This document shows, in pieces, positions 26,714-34,399 of a stretch of 64,000 nt of DNA. Numbering within the stretch: position 1 is the first letter of the stretch; every line of letters begins with the position of its first letter. Where the stretch lies: the NCBI GenBank assembly GCA_965230205.1, contig OZ245996.1, forward strand, positions 868,001 to 932,000, written 5' to 3'. Source of the stretch: CANLBN01 sp965230205 (GTDB lineage: Bacteria; Pseudomonadota; Gammaproteobacteria; Pseudomonadales; Cellvibrionaceae). Position numbers and translations under genes: made by a program. The notes below the pieces were generated by a model. That model worked only from the letters and a program-made list of their open reading frames with translations, was not told where the DNA came from and did not search any database.

Positions 26714-29661
26714 CCTTTGATCTAACACATATTACTTTACTGGGTATCTCCTACCTTATTATGCTGTTTATTATCGCTCACGCAGCGAATAGCGGCTGGA
26801 TTCCCAAAAGTGTGACTAACCACCCTTTCACCTACGTGCTATCACTCGGTATTTTTTTTAGCGCCTGGTCATTTTATGGCGTTATCGATTTAGCTTATCA
26901 ATTCGGCTATGGCGCACTTGCTTACTATCTCGGTACTGGTGCTTTTTTCCTATTTGCCCCTATTATTCAAGCACCACTGGCTGAACTGTGCCAACGGTTT
27001 CAATTACGCTCAATCGCTGATTTATTAGTTTTTCGTTATCACAGTCAGCTGGCTGGCAGCCTGGCCACCCTCTTTATTCTATTGTCTGTGATACCGCTAT
27101 TAATTATTCAAGTACAAGCAGTGGCTGACACCGTCTTGATTCTCACTCAGCAAATACCAGAACAGACAGCTGATACAGCAGCATGGGAAAAACAGCGCAA
27201 CACCTTCGCTTTATTTTATTGTCTGTTAATTACCGCTTTCTGCATGATTTTTGGCGCCAGTTACAATCAATACAAGGCCTTGATTACCACAATGGCTTTT
27301 GAGTCTCTGATTAAAGTACTAGCTCTGATGACAGTGGGGCTATTTGCTATCTATGGCGTCTTTGGTGGCTTTGATAATCTCGACATGTGGTTATTACAAA
27401 ACAGTGAGCACCTTGTTCGCCTCCATACCCCAGATCAAAATTCGTCATCTCATACTCTATTATTGGTGTTTATTGCCACGGGTGTACTGATGCCTCATAT
27501 CTTCCATATGAGCCAAATGGACAAATCCATCAATGAAGTCGCCCGCATGGTTACCTGGGCATTCCCACTGTTTTTATTATTAATGGCACTGCCGGTATTC
27601 CCCATACTTTGGGCAGGGTTTGAGCTAAAAGTCCCTTTTGCCATTTCTTACTTTACCTTGGGTGTTCCACAATATGCCAATTCGGAAATTATTACCCTAA
27701 TTGCCTGGGTTGGCGGATTATCAGCAGCCTCAGGGGCGCTGGTTATATCCATTTTATCGCTGGCAACGATGGTGCTGAACCAATGGTTATTGCCACTATT
27801 AAGCCTACAGACACAAAAAGATATTTATGCCCAATTACGCTGGTTAAGGCGGCTTTTAGTCATTGCCATCACGTTAATCAGTTATGCCCTCTATCTATGG
27901 CTTGATCATCGCTACTCCTTAATGGATTTAGCCTTACTGGCCTTTATTCAAGCCTTACAATTTGTCCCAGGCGTCGTTGCCATCAGCTATTGGCCTCGCG
28001 CAAACAGCTTTGGCTTTTTTGCAGGGATTACGTCCGGCTCACTAGTCTGGCTTATTGGCTTAGCGCTACCAGTCACCTTTGGCTGGGATCACATTTCATT
28101 ACCATTTATAAGCATTCCCTTTTCCACAGGTATACCTGCATGGGAGTCAATTACCCTGGTGTCGATTGGGGCCAATATTACAATGTTTATACTGGTGTCC
28201 TACTTGACCCATACCAGCGATGAAGAACGCTATCATGCCGATGTCTGTGCAGAAGATGAATTAAGCTATCCATTTCGTCGTGTACTGGAGGTCACCCGCG
28301 CGTCTGATTTCAAGGAAAAGCTATCATCCAGTATCGGCGCCAGTGCAGCCGAAAAAGAAGTAGATCGAGCATTACACTACCTTGATATGAAGGAAGAGGA
28401 GACCCGCCCCTATGCTCTACGGCGGCTGCGCACGCGGATTCGCACGAATTTATCAGGTCTTTTAGGTCATACGATGGCCACAGAGATCATTAACAAGAAT
28501 TTTCCCTATCAATCACCCTCAAAGGCCGGTATTGAAGCCATCGACATTAATTTAATGGAGAGTCGGCTGGAGCGTATGGGACATAAGATGCAAGGGCTGA
28601 CAGCCGACATTAATCAATTAAGACTGCATCATCGCAACACACTACAAGAACTGCCTATTGCCATCTGCTCACTAGGTCTGGATGACGAAATCTTGCTATG
28701 GAACAACACCATGGCAGCGATTACTGGCATTAGCGATCAGGAAGTGACAGGCTCAAATCTAAGGGACCTCCCTAACCCTTGGGGCAAGTTGATCATCGAC
28801 TTCGCTAACGATTGGCACACTCATGTTAATAAGCAATCCGTTGACCGAAGTGGCAACACCCATTGGTTTCGTCTACACAAATCTGCCATTCAAGAGTATT
28901 CAGAGCAACGCATGGAAGGGCAGGTGATCTTGATCGAAGATATTACAGATCACCAGCTACTCGAACAGGAGTTGGTGCACAACACTCGCTTAGCTTCTAT
29001 CGGTAGGCTAGCGGCTGGTGTTGCTCATGAAATTGGCAACCCAGTCACTGGCATTGCCTGCCTTGCACAAAACTTGCGCTATGAAGATGAAGAGGAAGGG
29101 AGAATAGAGACAGCTTCGGCCATTCTTTCTCAAACTGATCGCATTAGTCGCATTGTGCAATCATTAGTAACGTTTGCACATACAGGTAAACTGACCTCTA
29201 AAGACTTCCATAAAGTGAAGGTATATGAATGCGCCAATGAGGCGATTCACCTGCTTTCCTTACAGACGGATCGTAAACCTATTGAATATCGCAACAATCT
29301 CGATCCGGATGCGTTTATCTGGGGTGATAGCCAGCGCTTTATTCAAGTATTTATTAACCTATTAGGCAATGCCAACGACGCCAGCCCGGAATATAGCTCA
29401 ATCACTATCAATAGTCGGGTCGAGGAAGATCGCCTCGAAATTGACCTAATTGACGAGGGCTCAGGAATACCTAAAGAACATATAAAACAGGTGATGGACC
29501 CTTTTTTCACGACAAAAGAGACCGGGAAAGGCACTGGATTAGGGTTATCGGTTGTCTTCAGTATTATCGAAGAACACCATGGAAATATCCTTGTGACCAG
29601 CCCAGTAGCACAAGGCCGCGGCACCTGCTTTACATTACAGCTACCCCTTTTTCGAGAATAA
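26710..29661 (+). CDS. cbrA: CbrA, transporter-domain sensor histidine kinase
   Basis: Hybrid of a sodium/solute symporter (SLC5)-like membrane domain and a kinase, 983 residues. Residues about 1-500 contain 12-13 hydrophobic helices, then a linker, a PAS domain (about 640-745, RNTLQELPIAICSLGLDDEIL), and a HisKA box with His773 in GVAHEIGNPVTG. The HATPase N, G1 and G2 boxes follow (INLLGNANDAS, DEGSGIP, GKGTGLGLSVV). In Pseudomonas CbrA senses carbon/nitrogen status, transports histidine and phosphorylates CbrB. The length and domain order match. It is coupled to cbrX by a 4-base overlap. Confidence 0.95.
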   Translation: MTFDLTHITLLGISYLIMLFIIAHAANSGWIPKSVTNHPFTYVLSLGIFFSAWSFYGVIDLAYQFGYGALAYYLGTGAFFLFAPIIQAPLAELCQRFQLRSIADLLVFRYHSQLAGSLATLFILLSVIPLLIIQVQAVADTVLILTQQIPEQTADTAAWEKQRNTFALFYCLLITAFCMIFGASYNQYKALITTMAFESLIKVLALMTVGLFAIYGVFGGFDNLDMWLLQNSEHLVRLHTPDQNSSSHTLLLVFIATGVLMPHIFHMSQMDKSINEVARMVTWAFPLFLLLMALPVFPILWAGFELKVPFAISYFTLGVPQYANSEIITLIAWVGGLSAASGALVISILSLATMVLNQWLLPLLSLQTQKDIYAQLRWLRRLLVIAITLISYALYLWLDHRYSLMDLALLAFIQALQFVPGVVAISYWPRANSFGFFAGITSGSLVWLIGLALPVTFGWDHISLPFISIPFSTGIPAWESITLVSIGANITMFILVSYLTHTSDEERYHADVCAEDELSYPFRRVLEVTRASDFKEKLSSSIGASAAEKEVDRALHYLDMKEEETRPYALRRLRTRIRTNLSGLLGHTMATEIINKNFPYQSPSKAGIEAIDINLMESRLERMGHKMQGLTADINQLRLHHRNTLQELPIAICSLGLDDEILLWNNTMAAITGISDQEVTGSNLRDLPNPWGKLIIDFANDWHTHVNKQSVDRSGNTHWFRLHKSAIQEYSEQRMEGQVILIEDITDHQLLEQELVHNTRLASIGRLAAGVAHEIGNPVTGIACLAQNLRYEDEEEGRIETASAILSQTDRISRIVQSLVTFAHTGKLTSKDFHKVKVYECANEAIHLLSLQTDRKPIEYRNNLDPDAFIWGDSQRFIQVFINLLGNANDASPEYSSITINSRVEEDRLEIDLIDEGSGIPKEHIKQVMDPFFTTKETGKGTGLGLSVVFSIIEEHHGNILVTSPVAQGRGTCFTLQLPLFRE

Positions 29662-29718
29662 ACCTCTTAGCCTATTGCAACAAAATATCAGCCACGTACA
29701 CTGGATAACACCAACCAG

Positions 29719-29760
29719 CCCTTATCGCTAATAGCCGATAACGGCTATTAGCGATAAGGG
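29719..29760. terminator. perfect 18-bp hairpin after cbrA
   Basis: CCCTTATCGCTAATAGCC (29719-29736), a 6-nt loop, then its exact complement (29743-29760). There is no U-run after it. Its last four bases (AGGG) are also the first four of repeat element C, so the element appears to have inserted against the hairpin. Confidence 0.6.
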
Positions 29761-30023
29761 CCTGTTCACACTAATTTTATGGTGCCTGCTGGTGTCTATT
29801 TTTTTCACTCGCAAGGCGCCATGAGCGCGGTGTAGTTGTTCTACATAAGCGATTGGCAACACAGCGAGAGGAAAAAGTAGCCCAGCCCTTCGGGTTGCGT
29901 CTAAAAAAGCCTCACTCGTTGTTGCTCGTCGCTCATTTAGAACCACTAAACCACACTCCTCGCGCCTAGATTAAGGCTTTTTTAGACGCAACAGGCACCA
30001 TAAAATTAGTGTGAACAGGCCCT
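29757..30023. repeat. 267-bp inverted-repeat element, family C (MITE-like)
   Basis: 32-bp perfect terminal inverted repeats at 29757-29788 and 29992-30023, beginning AGGGCCTGTTCACACTAATT. A nested 18-bp inverted pair lies at 29895-29912 and 29974-29991 (TTGCGTCTAAAAAAGCCT). It separates cbrA from cbrB and leaves about 90 bp for a cbrB promoter. It encodes no protein of note. Confidence 0.85.
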
Positions 30024-30112
30024 AACAAGACTATAAACTCCAGTCGTGATAATCTATAGGTGCGACTGGAGTAGGTTTAAGTAGGTAATTTTTAAGGTCG
30101 ACCAAGTACGCT

Positions 30113-31540
30113 ATGAGCAAAATCCTGATTGTTGAAGACGAAGCCATCATCCGTATGGCACTACGCAAACTGTTAGAACGCCATGACTACGATGTCCGCG
30201 AAGCGGGATCGGTTAAAGAAGCGACAACCAAGCACAATCTCAACAATTACGACCTCATTATCAGCGATCTCAGACTCCCAGGCGAGCCCGGCACCGACCT
30301 TATCAATCTGGCAACCCATACCCCCGTTCTCATCATGACCAGCTACGCTAGCCTACGTTCAGCAGTTGATGCCATGCGAATGGGGGCTGTAGATTATATT
30401 GCCAAACCCTTTGATCATGATGAAATGATCGCCACTGTTGCACGTATCCTAGAAGAAAAAAATAAAATAACCACTACTACCACTGACACACCCGATTCAG
30501 GAAAAGAATCCAACGGCATGATTGGTGACAGCAGCGTTATGCAAGAGCTTTATAAGCGCATTGAACAAGTTTCACCGACGGATGCGACTGTTCTCATTCA
30601 CGGAGAAACAGGAACAGGAAAAGAGCTAACAGCTAGAGCAATTCATCAAAGTAGTAAACGACACGAAAGTTCTCTTATCTCTATTAACTGCGCTGCCATC
30701 CCCGAAAGCTTAATTGAATCTGAACTTTTTGGTCACGAAAAAGGTGCTTTTACAGGGGCTGCAAGTAGCAGAGAAGGTTTGGTTGTTGCAGCAGATGGCG
30801 GCACACTTTTTCTTGATGAAATTGGCGAACTTCCTATGGAGGCACAAGCGCGCTTACTAAGAGTTTTACAAGAAGGTGAAGTGAGACCTGTAGGCTCCAT
30901 CGAAACTATTAAGGTTGATGTTCGTTTAATCGCAGCAACTCACCGCGACCTAGAAAAACGTTGCCGTGAAGGGCTATTTCGTGAAGACTTATTTTTTCGT
31001 TTAAACGTTATTCAATTACAAATCCCCCCCTTGCGCGATCGCGGTAATGATATCATTACTCTCTCCAACGCATTAATCGATCACTTTTGTTCAACTTACA
31101 ATAAGCCTCCTCTAGAGTTATCGCCCCAAGCAATACATACAATTACAACATACTCCTGGCCTGGCAATGTAAGAGAGTTAGAAAATGCAGTGCAACGCGC
31201 AGTCATACTTTGCGAGGATTCAAAACAAATAGAAAATGATTTACTCGCAATAGATATTGGTATCAATCAACACCACGACAGCATGCATTCGGATAGCACC
31301 GAATTAAATGACATTGTCCGCAGCATCACTGACAATGACAATAAGATATCATCAATGCACAGTATTGACTCCCACGAAGACTTATCGCTGGAAGATTATT
31401 TTCAACGGTTTGTATTAGAAAACCAGGAAAGTATGAGCGAAACAGAGCTTGCGAAAAAACTAGGGGTTAGCCGAAAGTGCTTATGGGAGCGCCGTCAAAA
31501 ACTCGGAATACCCCGCAAAAAAACTGCTTTTAAGAAATAA
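30113..31540 (+). CDS. cbrB: CbrB, NtrC-family sigma-54 response regulator
   Basis: Response regulator of 475 residues: receiver (1-120, phospho-acceptor Asp52 in LIISDLRLPG), AAA+ domain (about 140-375) with Walker A GETGTGKE, the sigma-54-contact loop GAFTGA and Walker B GGTLFLDEIGE, and a C-terminal HTH (SETELAKKLGVSRKCLWERRQKLG). All catalytic motifs are intact. In Pseudomonas CbrB activates crcZ from a sigma-54 promoter, and a matching target lies 2.3 kb downstream at about 33.9 kb. Separation from cbrA by element C suggests its own promoter. Confidence 0.96.
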   Translation: MSKILIVEDEAIIRMALRKLLERHDYDVREAGSVKEATTKHNLNNYDLIISDLRLPGEPGTDLINLATHTPVLIMTSYASLRSAVDAMRMGAVDYIAKPFDHDEMIATVARILEEKNKITTTTTDTPDSGKESNGMIGDSSVMQELYKRIEQVSPTDATVLIHGETGTGKELTARAIHQSSKRHESSLISINCAAIPESLIESELFGHEKGAFTGAASSREGLVVAADGGTLFLDEIGELPMEAQARLLRVLQEGEVRPVGSIETIKVDVRLIAATHRDLEKRCREGLFREDLFFRLNVIQLQIPPLRDRGNDIITLSNALIDHFCSTYNKPPLELSPQAIHTITTYSWPGNVRELENAVQRAVILCEDSKQIENDLLAIDIGINQHHDSMHSDSTELNDIVRSITDNDNKISSMHSIDSHEDLSLEDYFQRFVLENQESMSETELAKKLGVSRKCLWERRQKLGIPRKKTAFKK

Positions 31541-31562
31541 TTATACTCAGCACTAGCGCCTT

Positions 31563-31604
31563 AAAAACAAAAAGAGCCTTAGCAGGGGGCATTGCCAAGA
31601 CTCT
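31563..31604 (-). terminator. intrinsic terminator of the porin-like gene
   Basis: On the minus strand AGAGTCTTGGC pairs with GCTAAGGCTCT (two G-U pairs) across a 10-nt loop, followed by TTTTTGTTTTT. The plus strand has no U-tract, so cbrB transcripts would not stop here by the classical mechanism. Confidence 0.85.
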
Positions 31605-31620
31605 CACAAACTAATAAAAA

Positions 31621-32652
31621 TTATAATAATATACGCATACCCAACAAGTAGCCCACATCAACATTTTCTTTATCATTATCTCCGACTTCAGCAATTAAAC
31701 GAACGTTTTTAGCCTTAGGAAACTTATAGGTATAGTTCGCATACCAGCCGGAAACATCTTCCGATTCTAAACTGTCGTCTTCGTTGTTTAGACCTAAACC
31801 AACACTACCATAAGGCCCAACTTTGAAACCGGCAACGACATTATAAATATCCTTTTCACTACTAGCGCCATTGATATCACGATCGATAGTACTAAAATCA
31901 GCACCAATATCGAAACCAGAAAATTGGTAAGAAAAACTAACACCAACAATTTCATCTTCTTCTCTAGTCGCTGCTGGACCCGATGGGCCTGAGTCATAAT
32001 CCATATAGGCAACAGCAACTTTAGCACCACCAAACTTTACAGCAGCAAAAATATCAAACCATGATTCATCATCACCTTTGCTGCCTGTTGCGCCTTCACC
32101 CTCACCTTCAATTTCATAAGAAGATACAATAGTAACGTTCCCTAATTTTGCATCAAGGCGCACCAAATCATCACCAATATCTGCGGTATCTTCAAACCCA
32201 TCCTCTGCAATGCCAACTTTTTCGTAGGCCTTTTCTACACCAAACTCATCGCCAGCGGTATTTGTTCGACCAATCGCTATTTTGGTATTTCCAAAATCCA
32301 AGCCTAAAAAACCTTCTTCGAATCTTGATCGATCCCTATCTTCTCTATCACCTGCCTGATCCCAACTGAAATGCACTTCACCAAAAGCACTCATTCCATT
32401 ACCTAAATCATAATTGATAATATTTTTGAATTCCAAATCATCATATTCAAGATCTAATTCTTGATCATCACCAACATCCTGTTTGAATTGAATTTGCCAA
32501 TCTGCTTTTATTGAATAAGTTACCGGCCCTTTTTCATATAACTTAATGGTTGCATTGGCCGGATTAGAAACAACTCCAATTGCCAAGCAAGCGGTTAACA
32601 TCGCCGTGGCTGATGTTATTCTTTTATTAAAAACATTTTTATAGTTAATCAT
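31621..32652 (-). CDS. Gram-negative porin-like outer-membrane protein
   Basis: Outer-membrane beta-barrel of 343 residues. The signal peptide is about 35 residues (cleavage near NPANA/TIKLYE). The body alternates acidic loops and amphipathic strands typical of Gram-negative general porins: YDLGNGMSAFGEVHFSWDQ, LGLDFGNTKIAIGRTNTAGDEFG, GWYANYTYKF. The terminal residue is Leu (GMRILL) rather than the usual aromatic residue. It lies between cbrB and the crcZ-like locus, where Pseudomonas has no such gene. The leader contains a stem-loop and an AAUAAUAA motif close to the start codon, compatible with Hfq/Crc control. Confidence 0.8.
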   Translation of the reverse strand: MINYKNVFNKRITSATAMLTACLAIGVVSNPANATIKLYEKGPVTYSIKADWQIQFKQDVGDDQELDLEYDDLEFKNIINYDLGNGMSAFGEVHFSWDQAGDREDRDRSRFEEGFLGLDFGNTKIAIGRTNTAGDEFGVEKAYEKVGIAEDGFEDTADIGDDLVRLDAKLGNVTIVSSYEIEGEGEGATGSKGDDESWFDIFAAVKFGGAKVAVAYMDYDSGPSGPAATREEDEIVGVSFSYQFSGFDIGADFSTIDRDINGASSEKDIYNVVAGFKVGPYGSVGLGLNNEDDSLESEDVSGWYANYTYKFPKAKNVRLIAEVGDNDKENVDVGYLLGMRILL

Positions 32653-33042
32653 TTTTTCCCCGTTATAAAATTATTATTAAATTTATAATATCGAAGGTGC
32701 AGCCTTCGATAACGAGTCGAAATTAAATGATTAAAATATCTCTCACAATATTTTGTACTTAAGCTTTTTTTAAAGCATAAAAGCATTAAAATTTATAAAG
32801 TTCACAATATAAAATTTTACTTATTGCAAAGAGAAGGTATTAGAAAACAATCAACAGCAAATAATAATGTAGCCAGGAAGGAATTTTTATTTATTCAAAT
32901 TCATATATAAAACACTGCCACCCCTGCATTGAAAAACACAAGGATGACAGCAAAACTGCTTAGTGATTAATAAATAGCTATGAGAACAACACCTGTATCA
33001 TTATGCCAATCTGGACAATGCAGGCCATAGCGATATCCATGT
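32653..33042. other. 390-bp intergenic region upstream of the porin-like gene
   Basis: AT-rich leader and promoter region. On the minus strand the stem-loop ATCGAAGG-N5-CCTTCGAT (32690-32710) lies about 40 nt before the porin start, and AATAATAA (32671-32678) lies about 19 nt before it. Between 32967 and 33042 the minus strand carries an open extension in another frame (IKHGYRYGLHCPDWHNDTG) that looks like a lost tail of the His-rich gene. Confidence 0.5.
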
Positions 33043-33597
33043 TTAATATATCCTGAGGTAGACCCCTGAACGATCGTAATAGTGATGCTTCTTATAGCGC
33101 TTATATTGTTTATACCCATGGCGATGATGATCTCGCCAGTAACGGGCAGATGGGTGGCGATGCCCTTTATAACGCTTGTGATGATGGCGATCATAATAAC
33201 CATGCCCATGCTTGTAATGCTTTTTATAACCGTGATGATGATACCCATGGTCGTAATAGTGGTAACCATGATGGCGCTTATGCCACTTACGATACTTTTT
33301 CCACTTTTTGTGTCCATGACCGTATCGATCATGTTTTGGGTACTTATGGTCGCCATGATAATTATCATTGTAAAAACGGCGTCCCTTATCATGCGCTTTT
33401 ATATTGGCATGGCTATCTTTATGGTATACATGTTTAGCACTAAGGTGTTTTTTCTTAATGGGCTGATGCACATGGCTTTTTTTGTGCAATAGCTGCCTAT
33501 GCTTTTCGGCATATTCTGGTTTCGCCTGAGAGGCTGCAGCCATTCCCAGTAAAACCAAAGACATTAACCCCGCTGTTATCTTACTTTTCAGCTTCAT
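33043..33597 (-). CDS. secreted His/Lys/Tyr-rich low-complexity protein
   Basis: Protein of 184 residues with a clear Sec signal peptide (KITAGLMSLVLLGMAAASQA, cut before KPEYAE). The mature part is about one fifth histidine (roughly 35 of 158) with abundant Lys and Tyr in short repeats such as HGYHYYDHGYHHHGYKKHY. No catalytic domain is seen. Such composition suits periplasmic or surface binding of Cu, Ni or Zn, or a structural role; this is inference. After its stop, a +1-type shift would continue into 25 more His/Tyr-rich residues, so the 3' end may be frameshifted. An isolated family B-like repeat end lies upstream. Confidence 0.7.
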   Translation of the reverse strand: MKLKSKITAGLMSLVLLGMAAASQAKPEYAEKHRQLLHKKSHVHQPIKKKHLSAKHVYHKDSHANIKAHDKGRRFYNDNYHGDHKYPKHDRYGHGHKKWKKYRKWHKRHHGYHYYDHGYHHHGYKKHYKHGHGYYDRHHHKRYKGHRHPSARYWRDHHRHGYKQYKRYKKHHYYDRSGVYLRIY

Positions 33598-33638
33598 AAG
33601 GTCTTCCCCCTATCACCTATAACGATTAACCCAGCTAA

Positions 33639-33650
33639 GGCACCTCTGAA
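33639..33650. repeat. possible solo end of repeat family A/B
   Basis: GGCACCTCTGAA differs by one base from the GGAACCTCTGAA start of element B at 23922. The second arm is absent. Confidence 0.35.
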
Positions 33651-33866
33651 AAGCCATCTGCTTTACGATGGCGACGTTGAGATGCCCGAATTAAGAACTT
33701 GGGACCATTCTAATCATGGCTAACTGAATACAAGCTGAAGCAAATAAGATATGGGCTTAAATACCTAATATTACTCAAAATAAAGGGCCGACAGGGAAAA
33801 TCAGCAAACTACCAGGCTAATTTAGCTCTATTTATCTTGACAGGTTGGCGCAAAAAACAACGCAAG

Positions 33867-33915
33867 TGTTACCTAAACAGAGGAAAGGTTACATGTTGAG
33901 TAACAAAAGGTAACA
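33867..33915 (+). promoter_or_regulatory. candidate CbrB upstream activation sequence
   Basis: Four GTTAC/GTAAC half-sites occur within 49 bp: TGTTACC (33867-33873), GGTTACA (33887-33893), GTAACA (33900-33905) and GGTAACA (33909-33915). They lie about 100-150 bp before the predicted sRNA start, the expected distance for an NtrC-type activator. From memory, CbrB at Pseudomonas crcZ also binds multiple GTTAC/GTAAC palindromic subsites. Confidence 0.65.
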
Positions 33916-33989
33916 GTTTTTTTATTTCGTTTTGTAATAATAAACCGCAAAAAAAGATAACTCTTTGAAAAATATACAGTTTTCAAAGC

Positions 33990-34005
33990 TGGCATACAGA
34001 ATGCT
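33990..34005 (+). promoter_or_regulatory. sigma-54 promoter of the crcZ-like sRNA
   Basis: TGGCATACAGAATGCT matches the -24/-12 pattern with exact GG-N10-GC spacing (GG 33991-33992, GC 34003-34004). The expected transcription start is near 34015. Confidence 0.7.
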
Positions 34006-34014
34006 ATATGTATA

Positions 34015-34228
34015 CTCATAATAAAAACAATAAAGAATAAAAATAATTAATAAAACATAACAATAATAAATAATAATAAAAAAAGCGTTTTTGACTAACC
34101 AAAATGGGAGCAGCTTTAGCAGTAGATAGCCAAAGCCAGCAAGGAAGCCCAACTATAACAATAAATGACTCTGTGTGTATAATTTGATCACAACAACGGG
34201 AGAGACCTTAAGGTGCTTTCCCGTTTTG
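34015..34228 (+). ncRNA. crcZ: CrcZ-like Hfq/Crc-sequestering small RNA
   Basis: Predicted RNA of about 214 nt from the sigma-54 start to the terminator. Its 5' half (34021-34080) is an almost unbroken series of AAnAAnAA motifs, for example 34026-34033, 34033-34040, 34039-34046, 34059-34066, 34062-34069, 34069-34076 and 34072-34079, plus one at 34157-34164. In Pseudomonas, CrcZ uses such catabolite-activity motifs to titrate Hfq/Crc and relieve carbon catabolite repression, and its gene lies between cbrB and pcnB, as here. It is shorter than the roughly 370-410 nt Pseudomonas RNAs. There is no plausible protein on either strand. Boundaries are estimates. Confidence 0.75.
34195..34228 (+). terminator. 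intrinsic terminator of the crcZ-like RNA
   Basis: AACGGGA (34195-34201) pairs with TCCCGTT (34219-34225). An inner stem ACC-TTAA-GGT and further pairs with one bulged G complete the hairpin, and TTTT follows. Confidence 0.85.
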
Positions 34229-34399
34229 CTATATGGCTATCGCATCGACACATAGAATAACGACCGCATCATATCCACCATTCATTACCATAAACATCAA
34301 AAGCCTTTGGTATTACCAGCTACATCATGGCGAACAACATGATAGAATTACCGTTTCGGCCTCTTATACAGTGCATTACATAATGTTCAACGCAATTTT

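Noticed and set aside
33082..33492. Long plus-strand and alternative-frame open readings (Met/Ile/Thr-rich and His/Asn/Asp-rich) across the His-rich gene
   Set aside because: All frames are open because of the CAT/CAC/TAT-rich repeats; only the minus-strand frame 33043-33597 has a signal peptide and start context.
33922..34152. A 76-codon minus-strand frame rich in Phe/Tyr/Ile/Leu over the crcZ-like tract
   Set aside because: It is the antisense of the A-rich motif tract and promoter; its composition follows from that, and it has no ribosome site or domain.
34155..34183. TATAAT at 34178 as a sigma-70 promoter for pcnB
   Set aside because: The expected -35 position has no reasonable hexamer and the site lies inside the predicted sRNA just before its terminator.
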